Counted from the stretch's first letter, positions 25,008 to 34,023 are shown. The stretch is 63,716 nt of DNA from an uncultured Microscilla sp. (GCF_947493425.1 NZ_CANLRP010000030.1:1-63716), one strand, 5' to 3'. Notes: generated by a model not told the origin, from the letters alone. Numbers and translations are program-made.

Positions 25008-25162
25008 ACTTACCAATGTTTCCCTCTTCTCGTGAAAATGTATTCATTATTTCCTTGCTTCAAATCTTCGTGAAGTGGCTTAAAAATAAATTTATTTACC
25101 TCTATGCTCAATCACCCGACCTAAATGTTATAAAAAATGCATTGAATAATGAAACCTTCACT

Positions 25163-25247
25163 TGACAAAAGTAGTATATAGAATTGCATAGCTGGTTGAA
25201 GGATCTTGGGGGTTAGGAACATTGTTCCTTCCCTCAAGTTTTTTTTT
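25163..25247 (+). ncRNA. Candidate orphan small RNA with a strong terminator
   Basis: A textbook Rho-independent terminator (CTTGGGGGTTAGGAAC at 25205-25220 / GTTCCTTCCCTCAAG at 25224-25238, then nine T) stands about 200 bp after the tRNA terminator and 560 bp before the next gene, which is convergent. A TTGACA motif at 25162-25167 and a TAGAATTG box (one mismatch to TAnnTTTG) at 25179-25186 precede it. No ORF of useful size ends here, so a short RNA of about 60 nt is the simplest reading. Confidence 0.45.
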
Positions 25248-25300
25248 GCTCCTATCCCAACTCCCTTCTCATATTACTATTTCTCTTGATTATCCCATTC

Positions 25301-25345
25301 ACAAAAAAACCGCCCCAAACCTATTGGTCTGAAAGCGGTTTTTGT
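25301..25345. terminator. Second orphan hairpin, terminator-like
   Basis: ACAAAAAAACCGC / GCGGTTTTTGT around a 21-base loop, giving T-runs on both strands. No gene ends nearby on either strand. The rest of the 25350-25810 gap shows nothing I recognise. Confidence 0.5.
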
Positions 25346-25810
25346 ATGGAAAAGATTAGTTAGGTATTACTATTATCCATCCATTATGTACACTGCGATT
25401 AAATATTCTATGTTTTTTTTCAGAAATTGACAGATATGCTATGAGCACACCTGTCAACAATACATAGATGGTACTGATACACACTACATTTTAATGCTTA
25501 TCTAACAATATAAATGATTGTTAATCAATATTTTAAAACAGATGATCTGATAGAGTTGGAAAGGTAAACACTCGTTGTTGGGTATTTGTATATTGCTTGA
25601 AACCAAGACAAGGTAGAGGCACTAAAAAAGCAGGACATATACCACTATCCAATAGTGGAGTTGCCCCTATGTTAGACGTTGAAGTAAGCATAAGCATTTA
25701 AAATGGTTAGGTATAAGCTGATTCTGTATTTTAGTTGCAATATACAAACAATGTACAAACCTTCCAATGTTTATACTCCGGTTTACTCAAATTTACTCAT
25801 AAACAATGCT

Positions 25811-26506
25811 TTACCGATGCACCGTAATTGGCACCTCATCAATCTTTAGGTGAGTGTGTAGCACCCCAAGGCTTGCCAAGTAACGCAATGAACTGATGAA
25901 CTCCATGCGTGTAGGACGAAAGTGGTTGCTGTCGTTCATAATCGAAATAATCTTGCCATCACGGGCACGCAATACTCCTGCACCTATCAAGGCAATAGGC
26001 GAGTTGCCAGCAAGGTAATAGTGCCCACTACCAAACCTGACTTCTCCATCAGGCATAATGACATAGGATATTTTTTGAGGCAAACCCAACGATGTTTTAA
26101 CTACCCCAGTATAAGGTGCTTGATGGTTGCCTTGTTGTTGGATTAACAAACTATCAGAAATGTGTATAGGCAACCGTTGATACTTTTCTCCTTGTTGTAC
26201 TTTGGGGTTTTTGAGGGTAATCTTGTGGTAAGGCATTTCATTGTTCATCAGTTTTTCGTCAGCAACAGTAGTTTCCAAGGTTTGCAAGTCCTGGTACTGT
26301 AGCAACTGGTACAACAAAGCGATTTCTTGCTGAGACAACCTGGCCGATAGTTTGCCAAACCCTTGGGCTATTTTATCCAGCAAAATATTGATTACTTCGC
26401 CAGGAGTGCCAATGCTTAATTGTTTACCTGTTTGTAAGGTGTTGATCAGTTGTGGGGCATAGGTTTCGGCAAGTTGTTGAATGTTGATGTGCTTACTGTG
26501 TGTCAT
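25811..26506 (-). CDS. Protein of unknown function with an IQM-like SGHYxP-type domain
   Basis: A 231-residue soluble protein. After a helical N-terminal half, residues about 130-215 carry the pattern SGHYYLAGNSPIALIGAG, then ARDGKIISIMNDSNHFRP and an aromatic-rich helix. From memory this resembles a domain seen in plant calmodulin-binding IQM proteins and scattered bacterial proteins (HSSFLAG...AAG...GHYxP); its biochemical function is not established. The start is ATG 26506 (MTHSKH), not the TTG at 26533. It follows the ATP-grasp gene by 77 bp with a hairpin between, so it may be only partly co-transcribed. Confidence 0.6.
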   Translation of the reverse strand: MTHSKHINIQQLAETYAPQLINTLQTGKQLSIGTPGEVINILLDKIAQGFGKLSARLSQQEIALLYQLLQYQDLQTLETTVADEKLMNNEMPYHKITLKNPKVQQGEKYQRLPIHISDSLLIQQQGNHQAPYTGVVKTSLGLPQKISYVIMPDGEVRFGSGHYYLAGNSPIALIGAGVLRARDGKIISIMNDSNHFRPTRMEFISSLRYLASLGVLHTHLKIDEVPITVHR

Positions 26507-26547
26507 ACGCAATATGATTTGTAGAGCCCGCAAGTTTATTGAAAAGA

Positions 26548-26570
26548 CAGTGTGCTATTGAGGCACACTG
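26548..26570. terminator. Hairpin between the ATP-grasp gene and the 25811-26506 gene
   Basis: CAGTGTGC / GCACACTG, a perfect 8-bp stem with a 7-base loop and moderate T-run; it may end or attenuate the ATP-grasp transcript. Confidence 0.55.
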
Positions 26571-26583
26571 CTTTATTTTTTTT

Positions 26584-27672
26584 CTAACCCAATGCCAGAC
26601 TTACTTCATCAAATTTCATAATACGCTGGCTAGTCATCGTAAATAAGTTATGGTCTTTGAATGCTTGAGGTACTTCCATCTCATGCCTAAGCAAGGCATT
26701 GTGTACAATTGTATGAATCAATGCTTGGTATACCTCCTCTTGGCTGTAGTCTGGAAAACAAGTAAAACACTGCTTGTTCATCACGCTTTCAGGAAAATCA
26801 AGTGCAGGTAATCCGTTGGCATCAAAAATACGCAGTTGCCCTGTGTCATCCAAACGTCCATCTATTCGGCTGATGTCTTCAATATTGAGGGTTTCTACAA
26901 CTTGGGGGATGTATAGCTGGAGTTGCTCAAGTATATGTTGATCGCTAATGTGGGGTTGTATCTTGTCGTTTTCACTCCATTCTTGTAATCGTTCTTTACG
27001 GCTCAAAATATTGAATTTACCTGCCACACTTTTGACTACATAAGCAGTAGGCAATAGCATTACTTGATTGCCCAAACGCAAAAAACCACAGGTAATATCA
27101 TCACTTGGCAAAAAAGCTTCTGCAATTACCTCACTCAATGGAAAATCTGCCAGTATTTGTTTCACACCATCAATGGCTTCTTCCAGAGTAGCGGCCATTC
27201 TTACGCCTACACTGCCCGATTCGGCAGTAGGCTTGAGCACCATCGGAAAACCCACCATGCTTTGACTGAGTAGGGATGAAACCTCTTTCAGATTTGAGCG
27301 GGTAAGTATCAGGTGGGTAGGAATAGGTACATCGGCTTCTTTTAAAATACGTTGACAGTCGTTTTTTTGTAGTAAGTTGCGCAGTGTTTGGGCGTTTGAG
27401 CCAAGCAAAGGCAAGCCTCGCGCTTGTATATAATCATTGAGCCATACAGCTTTTTCATCTCCATTGTTTACATAATAGGCATTGCTCCAAATCATTGTTT
27501 GAGCAGGGGTGTTGTCCAGCGTTTGTTCCAGTTGGGCTACGTTTTCTACCTCAGTAGAGGTCACCTCAACTCCTGCCTGTTGTAATATGTTGGCGGCTCT
27601 TTTTACCTCTTCTGGCGCAGTGAGCCAGCCATTTCGCCAGTGCCCTTTGCTGCTGATTATTTTGATTTTCAT
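26584..27672 (-). CDS. ATP-grasp ligase-like protein
   Basis: A 362-residue protein with an ATP-grasp fold similar to D-Ala-D-Ala ligase and related carboxylate-amine ligases. It starts MKIKIISSKGHW with a Rossmann-like N-domain. The ATP-binding core includes NLLQKNDCQRILKEADVPIP, then GFPMVLKPTAESGSVGVRMA (phosphate-binding loop and Lys), EVIAEAFLPSDDITCGFLRL and the metal site region ISRIDGRLDDTGQLRIFDANGLP. It probably joins an amino acid or peptide to an acceptor. The long upstream extension of the frame is not coding; ATG 27672 is the start. It lies in a cluster with a BtrH-like gene, as BtrJ and BtrH do in butirosin biosynthesis. Confidence 0.78.
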   Translation of the reverse strand: MKIKIISSKGHWRNGWLTAPEEVKRAANILQQAGVEVTSTEVENVAQLEQTLDNTPAQTMIWSNAYYVNNGDEKAVWLNDYIQARGLPLLGSNAQTLRNLLQKNDCQRILKEADVPIPTHLILTRSNLKEVSSLLSQSMVGFPMVLKPTAESGSVGVRMAATLEEAIDGVKQILADFPLSEVIAEAFLPSDDITCGFLRLGNQVMLLPTAYVVKSVAGKFNILSRKERLQEWSENDKIQPHISDQHILEQLQLYIPQVVETLNIEDISRIDGRLDDTGQLRIFDANGLPALDFPESVMNKQCFTCFPDYSQEEVYQALIHTIVHNALLRHEMEVPQAFKDHNLFTMTSQRIMKFDEVSLALG

Positions 27673-27809
27673 TGTTTTGCTTGTTTTAGCTAAATTCCTT
27701 ATTGAGCTGCATTTGGATTGTTGCAGGGCATAAGGCTTCTCAATTGATGGAAAATGTTGTGAATAAAACCCAATATAATGATGTTTTTCCAAAGGCAAAA
27801 CAAGTGTTT

Positions 27810-28802
27810 TTAAATGCTCAAAACCGCCATCAGTAGTTGGTTCATCACTTCATGCTCTTTTGCCGAAAGTGTAGTCAACAAGTGGGCACATTCATCTACC
27901 AGCGCCTTGTGTTGAGTAAGCCCTATTTGATCAAACAAATTAGCCACTTGGGTCCATTGCTGAGCGATGTTGTCAAAGCTATGATAGGCCTCTTTAAGGT
28001 CATCACTAGCCAGTAGTTCATGGCTTTCTTTCAAAAAATCGCGGTAGATATTTCTAAACAAAGCCCCGCCAGTACCCCCACGCTCCATCAACATTGCCGT
28101 CGTTTGAAACTCGTGTTTGATGTTTTTACTTTGTTCAAACCATTGCTTTATTTCAGTGGCAGTCTTGAGTATGCCTTTGTATCCCAGGTTTTGGATAGGT
28201 GGGTTGAGGTACCTTTGGGCATTGTTGATCAAGGCATTTTGAACAGCTTTTTTGAGATCAAACGCTTGCCCACTATGCGTAATGGTATAGCTTAGGTTGC
28301 GCGATGCCATAGCACCTTTGGCACTTCGCGCAAGCGCCAGACTGGGCAACGAAGTGCTTACCTGGCTTCCCTGGGGTTGTGTATCTACCAAATATGCCTT
28401 GGTTTGGTCATAACCATACATGGCGGCGTAATGTGCGGCAAAATGGATTTTTTTTGTGAAATAGTCTAAATGATAACAGTCGAGCTTAAGCCCTACAGCT
28501 TTGCCCTGATCAATATAATCTGTTACATTTTTCCAGGCTTTTTTCACCGATGAAGTCTCTTTTATCGCAAGCGTGAGCCCTAGATTATTGCAAATATTCT
28601 GGGTAAGCTGATCTGGTTTGATTCTGCCCCCTATAAAAGGATAATCCATTGATTTTGTGCACCAGAAAATAAAGCCCAAGCCCTCGCCCAGCCCAAACAA
28701 CATGGGCTCTGACAAATGTATGCCTAGTTGATTGAGTAAACTCCCGGTAGCAGTTGTTTCGCAATGTTGCCCGATAAATGGGTGAAAATCTTCAATAATC
28801 AT
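27810..28802 (-). CDS. BtrH-like protein (BtrH N-terminal domain plus DUF4872-like domain)
   Basis: A 330-residue protein. The N-terminal half matches the BtrH N domain: HCETTATGSLLNQLGIHLSEPMLFGLGEGLGF near the start (read in two parts), a Cys-papain-like fold with His in HFAAHYAAMYGYD and Asp in VDTQPQGS. The C-terminal half (from about 165) is helical like DUF4872. BtrH of the butirosin pathway transfers a gamma-Glu-AHBA side chain from a carrier protein to the aminoglycoside. Here no carrier protein is seen, so the acyl donor and acceptor are unknown. Three bases separate it from the preceding DUF1801 gene. Confidence 0.78.
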   Translation of the reverse strand: MIIEDFHPFIGQHCETTATGSLLNQLGIHLSEPMLFGLGEGLGFIFWCTKSMDYPFIGGRIKPDQLTQNICNNLGLTLAIKETSSVKKAWKNVTDYIDQGKAVGLKLDCYHLDYFTKKIHFAAHYAAMYGYDQTKAYLVDTQPQGSQVSTSLPSLALARSAKGAMASRNLSYTITHSGQAFDLKKAVQNALINNAQRYLNPPIQNLGYKGILKTATEIKQWFEQSKNIKHEFQTTAMLMERGGTGGALFRNIYRDFLKESHELLASDDLKEAYHSFDNIAQQWTQVANLFDQIGLTQHKALVDECAHLLTTLSAKEHEVMNQLLMAVLSI

Positions 28803-28805
28803 AGG

Positions 28806-29135
28806 TTATTTTTTGGTTTGGTTAATAGCAATGGCTTGCTCAAGATAATATTTGAGTATGGCTTGATCGAAGCTGGTAAGAGAGAGCACCCTCAGGGTTT
28901 TACCTTTGCCGGTGAGCAACTTGGATTCATCATCCATTTTGCTCCCTTTCAGGAAACCAATATCTATCCCATGTGGCATCGTACGCAAGTGACATATCCC
29001 TCCATTGGCATTGGCGTAAGTAGTAATGCGTATCTTTTGGGTTTCAACGATGCCCTCATAAGACTGTAACAGTGCTCTCGCCTTAATAAATAAATTTTTG
29101 TGTTCACTGCATAAATCTTTGTCAAACTGTTTCAT
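28806..29135 (-). CDS. DUF1801 family protein
   Basis: A 109-residue protein of the YdhG-like DUF1801 group: SYEGIVETQKIRITTYANAN at 26-44, then GICHLRTMPHGIDIGFLKGSKM and a C-terminal helix with FDQAILKYYLEQAIAI. The fold is small alpha/beta; the molecular function of the family is not firmly known. It is the second gene of the AraC-DUF1801-BtrH-like operon, with 6 and 3 bp spacings on its two sides. Confidence 0.75.
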   Translation of the reverse strand: MKQFDKDLCSEHKNLFIKARALLQSYEGIVETQKIRITTYANANGGICHLRTMPHGIDIGFLKGSKMDDESKLLTGKGKTLRVLSLTSFDQAILKYYLEQAIAINQTKK

Positions 29136-29141
29136 AACAAA

Positions 29142-30014
29142 TTAAAAGGTGATGGGTAAAAATATTTTAGTGAGTAATTCTTCTTCGGGAGTATTGTCAG
29201 GAGTATTGAGGTATTGATCAAAAATGGGTGCTTCACGCAATGAATAATTACTGTTGAATAACCACTGCTTAAGCACCAGGTTGTATACTGTGTCTAGCTG
29301 AGCGTAACTTCCCTGGTAGGTAAACATGGCATATTTTCCGGCAGGCAGTGTTTTTACTACAAATTCGCCTTCCGATGCTACAGGTTTTGCCAAGGTGACA
29401 CAAGCCTCGTATTGATACAATATATCGCCAGCTATTTCGGGGTGGTCGTGCGAGATACCAAACATCTCCATTGTAGGGTAAAATAATTGTTGGGCAAATA
29501 CATACGCCATCAGTTTTTGCCAGGCTTTTTGAATGACACTGGTTTCATATTTACCTAAAATGCGGGTGCTTAATAGTTGTTGGGCAGGTAAATCGACAAT
29601 TTTGGGAGCAAGGACAAAACCTGGTAAGGTAGTATTGGTAGTTTCTGGTTGGTTTTTAATAAACCGTTGTTGTTGTTCTCTAAAGGCTTGCGGGCTTTTG
29701 CCAAAATATTTGCGAAAAGCATGGCTAAACGAGGAAGGTAGTTCGTAGCCCATCTGATAACTCAGGTCGTGGATAGGGGTGTGACTGTAAGTAAGCAATT
29801 GTGCGGCAGTTTCCATGCGTACTCGTTTAATGTATGCGCCCAGTGGTTCGTTTAGATAAGCTTTGATGATGCGGTGAAAATGAAAAACCGAGAAGTTACC
29901 TATTTCGGCAAGTCGTGCTACATCTAAAGGTTCAGACAAATGCTGGCGAATGTATTCCAGGACTTTTTGAATACGGGTTTGGTAGTCGTTATGAAGATCG
30001 TGTTGATTTGTCAT
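29142..30014 (-). CDS. AraC family regulator with a GyrI-like effector-binding domain
   Basis: A 290-residue regulator with the DNA-binding domain at the N-terminus (two helix-turn-helices: LDVARLAEIGNFSVFHFHRI and PIHDLSYQMGYELPSSFSHAFRKYFG) and a GyrI/Rob-type small-molecule-binding domain from about 125 (VDLPAQQLLSTRILG, then LPAGKYAMFTYQGSYAQL). This layout is the SoxS/Rob-like family that senses hydrophobic or aromatic ligands, often antibiotics. It is the first gene of the operon and likely autoregulates it together with the BtrH-like and DUF1801 genes. Confidence 0.88.
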   Translation of the reverse strand: MTNQHDLHNDYQTRIQKVLEYIRQHLSEPLDVARLAEIGNFSVFHFHRIIKAYLNEPLGAYIKRVRMETAAQLLTYSHTPIHDLSYQMGYELPSSFSHAFRKYFGKSPQAFREQQQRFIKNQPETTNTTLPGFVLAPKIVDLPAQQLLSTRILGKYETSVIQKAWQKLMAYVFAQQLFYPTMEMFGISHDHPEIAGDILYQYEACVTLAKPVASEGEFVVKTLPAGKYAMFTYQGSYAQLDTVYNLVLKQWLFNSNYSLREAPIFDQYLNTPDNTPEEELLTKIFLPITF

Positions 30015-30135
30015 AATTGTGTTGGGAGTTCAATAACACAAATATCGGCAAATCAAATGACAGCCACTTGTTCATTTTTGCTTTCTTAAAAAATACAGGA
30101 AGGTAAAATTAGGACGGGGGAAGGGGCAGCGATAA

Positions 30136-30160
30136 GAGGACTGACTATGACTCAGTCCTC
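30136..30160. terminator. Hairpin between the 30215-30523 gene and the AraC/GyrI gene
   Basis: Perfect 9-bp stem GAGGACTGA / TCAGTCCTC with a 7-base loop. T-runs are poor, so termination is uncertain. Confidence 0.5.
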
Positions 30161-30214
30161 GTTATCTTTCAAATCTAAGCACTAATTAATTATCTTAAAA
30201 GTTATGTAGACAGT

Positions 30215-30523
30215 TTACACATAAGTAGCCCTTATTTTGTAAGAAACATCATTGCTACTGGGGGTAAAGTCAAAAGCATACCTGTCGAAATCAGGGTAAG
30301 GAATTTCTTCGTAATGGAGCCACTCCTTGTCGTTTACCTGATAATAATAGTGCCCTTCAAGACCAACACAAGCTACTTGACGATCGTTGCTTGTAAAATA
30401 AATCACTTCAAGCTCCTGAGGATAACCGTGGCTATCGTTTAGCTTCACTTTATTGCCATCAGGACTTATAGAGCCAAGAGGAGCCTCCTCTTGCCATTTT
30501 ACATATACATCGTTTAAAACCAT
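30215..30523 (-). CDS. Small protein of unknown function
   Basis: A 102-residue protein starting at ATG 30523 (MVLNDVYVKWQEEAPLG). It is rich in aromatic and acidic residues with beta-strand-like alternation (GLEGHYYYQVNDKEWLHYEE) and has no signal peptide or membrane helix. I do not recognise the family. The open frame continues to 30637 but the extra residues look non-coding. About 550 bp without genes lie upstream. Confidence 0.55.
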   Translation of the reverse strand: MVLNDVYVKWQEEAPLGSISPDGNKVKLNDSHGYPQELEVIYFTSNDRQVACVGLEGHYYYQVNDKEWLHYEEIPYPDFDRYAFDFTPSSNDVSYKIRATYV

Positions 30524-31070
30524 AGTATTATAGTAGTTATTGCTTGTGGGAGCAAAATATACACATTTTGCGCTCCCTGAAATAAGCATATAATTATAAA
30601 GGGAATTACCCCTTAAAATAATTGCACTAACACACAACGAAGATAATAGGCTAATGTGTTATTTTCCAATAGGAATATGATTTTTGTTAAGCCCAAATTA
30701 CCTTATTTTTAAGTAAATGTTATGTGCATTTTTGTTTTGCTTATTTGGTGTATAATCAATCAATACGCTCTTTATGTAGGCATTGTCTCAAAGTGCCAAA
30801 TTTTTTATTATAAATTATGGTTAAAAAGAGTTTTTGTGTAATACTAAGTTTGAGCTTTATGAAGTGGTGTGTTTTTTTTGGTTGAAATCCTTAAGTAGGC
30901 TTTAAGCATTGTTGTTGGTAACAATAGTCGGTAGCTTTCGGCCGATGGTCAATAGTCGATAGCAACACGCAGTTCAATAGTTTTTAAATGCATCATCGAT
31001 GGATCAACTTTGACTAAAATCACGGCAGAGTATTGTGGTGAGTGAACATCAATCAATCGAAGCTTTGTCA
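30524..31070. other. Non-coding gap with one dispersed repeat
   Basis: No gene visible. It contains a GGTCAATAGTCGATAGC-type motif near 30947-30965 and the dispersed repeat annotated at 30969-31036. Confidence 0.5.
30969..31036 (-). repeat. Dispersed intergenic repeat, copy 1
   Basis: Shares AATAGTTTTTAAAT-CATCA and CAACTTTGAC-AAAATCAC-GC-GAGTATTG with 48876-48951, with only a few substitutions in each block and a spacer of different length between them. Both copies lie just downstream of minus-strand genes. Confidence 0.7.
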
Positions 31071-32039
31071 TTATTTTTTGCTCTCGTGTTGCTGTGGCAG
31101 CAGGGTATCACTTGAAAGCCAAATCAATACATTATTTATTTGACTTTGAGTAAGTTCCTGCTCAAAAAAATCTACAATCTCTTGGCTGGTATATCGAAAA
31201 CTAAAGTGGGTAAGCACAAATTGACACTTTGGGTGTTGATTGATGTGTGGCTTAAGGTGTTTCCAGTGCGTGTGGCAACGTTCGTTGGCGTAAGCCTCAT
31301 TGACTGGCTTCAGAAAAGTACACTCTGTAATAATGGTAGGGTAGTCAAATAACCACGCATTGTTATCAAAAACCGAGGCGTGGGTATCGCCCATAAACAC
31401 AAACAATGGTTGATAATAAGTTTCTTCCACTGTTTCGCCTTTTTGCTTGGCTTCTTGTTTTTTTTGTGCCATCAATTGCCCAAACTCTTGCATTTTGCCT
31501 TCCGTCATTTTTTGCTGTTTTAGTGCCTCATATTCAGGTTTGAGCCTTTGTTTTTTCTCGGCAAAAGCATAGCCCACACATACGATACTGTGTTCACAAT
31601 TGACCACTTTTACCTGGTATCGGTCATTTTTACCTATGTAAAATGTGTCTCCACCAGCTACCCCCGTAATATTGTAGCTACCACGTAAGTGAGGATTGTA
31701 GGGCGCCGAGTGGTTGAGGCAGCGTCGGGCAATAATGTATTCCTCTAGGTAACTCTGAGAAGCTTTGGGCAAATAAATTTGCACCCCATCGCGGCTTGCC
31801 AGATACTCTATATCGGCAATGTGGTCGTTGTGGGTGTGGGTTACCAACACATAGTCGCCCTGGCGTCCTTCGGCCAGTGCAGCATCGAGGCAAAGTTTGA
31901 GCTGTGGAATGTAAAAAAAAGTTTTGTCGCCCGAACGCGAATAGCCTTCTATAGTAAACGTGGTGTTAGGGATATTCCACTTTCGCCATTGACGAAAAGG
32001 GTGTCCTTCGACCATATTGGGAGTACTAAATGTTGTCAT
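31071..32039 (-). CDS. MBL-fold metallohydrolase, RNase Z-like
   Basis: A 322-residue metallo-beta-lactamase-fold protein. The zinc motif HTHNDH follows VLVT at about residue 87. It also has ECTFL near 235 and the C-terminal FVLTHFSFRYTSQEI, which is the typical RNase Z-like end. The insertion HSIVCVGYAFAEKKQRLKPEY resembles the substrate-recognition arm region of tRNase Z relatives. It could be a tRNA 3'-end endonuclease variant or a hydrolase for small phosphodiesters. Eleven bases separate it from the preceding BtuF-like gene. Confidence 0.75.
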   Translation of the reverse strand: MTTFSTPNMVEGHPFRQWRKWNIPNTTFTIEGYSRSGDKTFFYIPQLKLCLDAALAEGRQGDYVLVTHTHNDHIADIEYLASRDGVQIYLPKASQSYLEEYIIARRCLNHSAPYNPHLRGSYNITGVAGGDTFYIGKNDRYQVKVVNCEHSIVCVGYAFAEKKQRLKPEYEALKQQKMTEGKMQEFGQLMAQKKQEAKQKGETVEETYYQPLFVFMGDTHASVFDNNAWLFDYPTIITECTFLKPVNEAYANERCHTHWKHLKPHINQHPKCQFVLTHFSFRYTSQEIVDFFEQELTQSQINNVLIWLSSDTLLPQQHESKK

Positions 32040-32049
32040 ACTAAGGGTA

Positions 32050-32988
32050 TCAAATTTGACTTGTAATCAATGCTTCATCTAAACTTATCCAGTCTTTTTT
32101 GGGATGCTTTCGCCCAAATGTTTCAGGGTATAAAATTTCGCTGATAATTTCTACCGAATCAGCCAAACGAGGACCAGGGCGGTTAAAGTACTGATTCCCA
32201 TCGGTTAGGTACACTTGCCCATTTTGTACAGCAGGTAGTTCTTTCCAACCAGGCAAATCTATTAATAGGTTGATCTCTTGCAGGGTACGTGCGATACCAA
32301 ATCCACAAGGCATAATCAAGATTACGTCAGGGTTTTGTTGCTCAATGTCAGCCCATTGGATATAGTGCGAGTGCTGAGCTTCTTTGCCAAATAAATTGAC
32401 TCCCCCCGCTTTTTCTACCAAAGTAGGTACCCAGTTGGCAGCATTCATCAAAGGTGAGAGCCATTCTATACAAGCCACTCGTTTTTTATGGGCAATGGGC
32501 TGGGTTGTTTTTTCTACCGAGTCAATTCTTGCCAACAGGTTGGTTACTAATTGCTGGGCTTTTTGGGGCACCCCCAAAGCTTTGCCTACCGCCAATATAT
32601 CATTGAATACGTCTTGAAAGCCTACTGGTTCGAGGTTGATAATCTGTGGGTTAGAACTGATTAACTGGCATACGGCAGCTTCTACATCTTTCATGCTTAC
32701 TGCGCATACCTCACATTGCGACTGAGTAACTACAAAATCGGGCGCGAGCTTTTCCAGTACCTCATTGTATACTTCATATACCGACAAGCCTTTTTGTACC
32801 AAAGCTCCTACACTTTGATCTATTTCGGCGCTACTGCCTTGCGGAAATTTGGCTTCTGTACATACAGGCAAATCGGTGATGCCCGCCGGGTAATCGCATT
32901 CGTGTGACCTGCCTACCAATTGATCTTGAAAGCCCAAAGCACATACTATTTCGGTGGCACTGGGCAAAAGTGATATAATTTTGTTCAT
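32050..32988 (-). CDS. BtuF-like periplasmic-binding-fold protein (cobalamin or siderophore type)
   Basis: A 312-residue protein of the helical-backbone substrate-binding family (BtuF/FhuD). It begins IISLLPSATEIVCALGFQDQLVG, then RSHECDYP, VVTQSQCEVCAVS, and later RPGPRLADSVEIISEILYP, all characteristic of the cobalamin-binding subgroup that occurs without an obvious signal peptide. It has no adjacent permease or ATPase genes. The start ATG 32988 (MNKIIS) is chosen; the frame from 33015 adds nine unlikely residues. It diverges from murI. Confidence 0.82.
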   Translation of the reverse strand: MNKIISLLPSATEIVCALGFQDQLVGRSHECDYPAGITDLPVCTEAKFPQGSSAEIDQSVGALVQKGLSVYEVYNEVLEKLAPDFVVTQSQCEVCAVSMKDVEAAVCQLISSNPQIINLEPVGFQDVFNDILAVGKALGVPQKAQQLVTNLLARIDSVEKTTQPIAHKKRVACIEWLSPLMNAANWVPTLVEKAGGVNLFGKEAQHSHYIQWADIEQQNPDVILIMPCGFGIARTLQEINLLIDLPGWKELPAVQNGQVYLTDGNQYFNRPGPRLADSVEIISEILYPETFGRKHPKKDWISLDEALITSQI

Positions 32989-33189
32989 GGAATGGGTGTT
33001 TTTCTGAGAAAACAAAAATACAAGAGATTATACACAATGTTTACTTTATGTGTTTAAACCTTGATAATATAGGGCGTTTAAAGAGGGATTAATGCTGAAA
33101 ACTTACAAAATATTACATTGAAATCTTTTTTTTTCAAAGAAAACAGACCTTTGTTGTAATTACTTTTTTGGTAAAAAACGCATAAAAGA

Positions 33190-34023
33190 ATGTATACACC
33201 AACAAAAATGTCGCGCATGGATACCTCAAATGCTATTGGCATATTTGACAGCGGAATAGGAGGGCTGACCGTAGCACGTGCTGTGCGTCAATTGTTGCCC
33301 CAAGAAAGCATCATATATTTTGGCGATACAGCTCATTTACCTTACGGTGATAAGTCTACAGCGGCGCTTCAGGCGTACGCCATTAAAATATGCAACGTGT
33401 TGCTTCAGCAAAACTGTAAAGTAATATTGATGGCTTGTAATTCTGCATCAGTAGCCGCCTATGATCTGGTAAAAGAGTATGTAGGTAGTCGGGCTAAGGT
33501 AATGAATGTAATAGAGCCTATGATCAATTATATACACGATGTATATGCAGGCAAGAGTGTTGGGTTGATAGGTACCAAGCAAACTATTTTGTCGAATGTA
33601 TACAAAAAAAAGGTAGACCAGCTGGGGGCAGGTATAGACCTTAGGTCATTGGCAACCCCATTGTTGGTGCCTATGATCGAGGAGAATTTTTTCAAGAACA
33701 GTATTCGCGCAGAAATCATTGATGCCTATTTGTCACGAGAAGAGTTAAAGGATATTGATGCCTTGATTTTGGGTTGTACACATTACCCTTTGATCAAAGC
33801 GTCTATTCAAAAATTTTATAATACAAGGGTAGAAGTGCTCGACTCGTCAGAGATCGTGGCAAGTTCGCTTAAGGGAATGTTAGAAATGCATAACCTGACC
33901 AATAAGAGTGGCAAAGTGTTGCAACAGTTTTACGTTTCAGACTTTACTCAATCTTTTGAAACTTCTACCCAGTTGTTTTTTGGCAAGCATGTGCAATTGA
34001 CGCATTATCCTTTATGGGAGTAA
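33190..34023 (+). CDS. murI: Glutamate racemase
   Basis: Cofactor-independent racemase that supplies D-glutamate for peptidoglycan. Both catalytic cysteines are visible, in MACNSASVAA and LGCTHYPLI, along with the N-terminal FDSGIGGLTV and YFGDTAHLPYG signatures. At 277 residues it is of normal length. Three start codons are possible (ATG 33190, 33208 and 33217); the first follows the promoter region directly. It is monocistronic between a divergent gene and a 400-bp gap. Confidence 0.95.
   Translation: MYTPTKMSRMDTSNAIGIFDSGIGGLTVARAVRQLLPQESIIYFGDTAHLPYGDKSTAALQAYAIKICNVLLQQNCKVILMACNSASVAAYDLVKEYVGSRAKVMNVIEPMINYIHDVYAGKSVGLIGTKQTILSNVYKKKVDQLGAGIDLRSLATPLLVPMIEENFFKNSIRAEIIDAYLSREELKDIDALILGCTHYPLIKASIQKFYNTRVEVLDSSEIVASSLKGMLEMHNLTNKSGKVLQQFYVSDFTQSFETSTQLFFGKHVQLTHYPLWE

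Noticed and set aside
27673..27798. N-terminal extension of the ATP-grasp protein
   Set aside because: It begins at a non-ATG codon, shows no domain features, and the fold starts cleanly at MKIKIISS.
32989..33189. Possible cobalamin riboswitch upstream of the BtuF-like gene
   Set aside because: No B12-box-like conserved core or multi-stem structure is visible in the short divergent gap.
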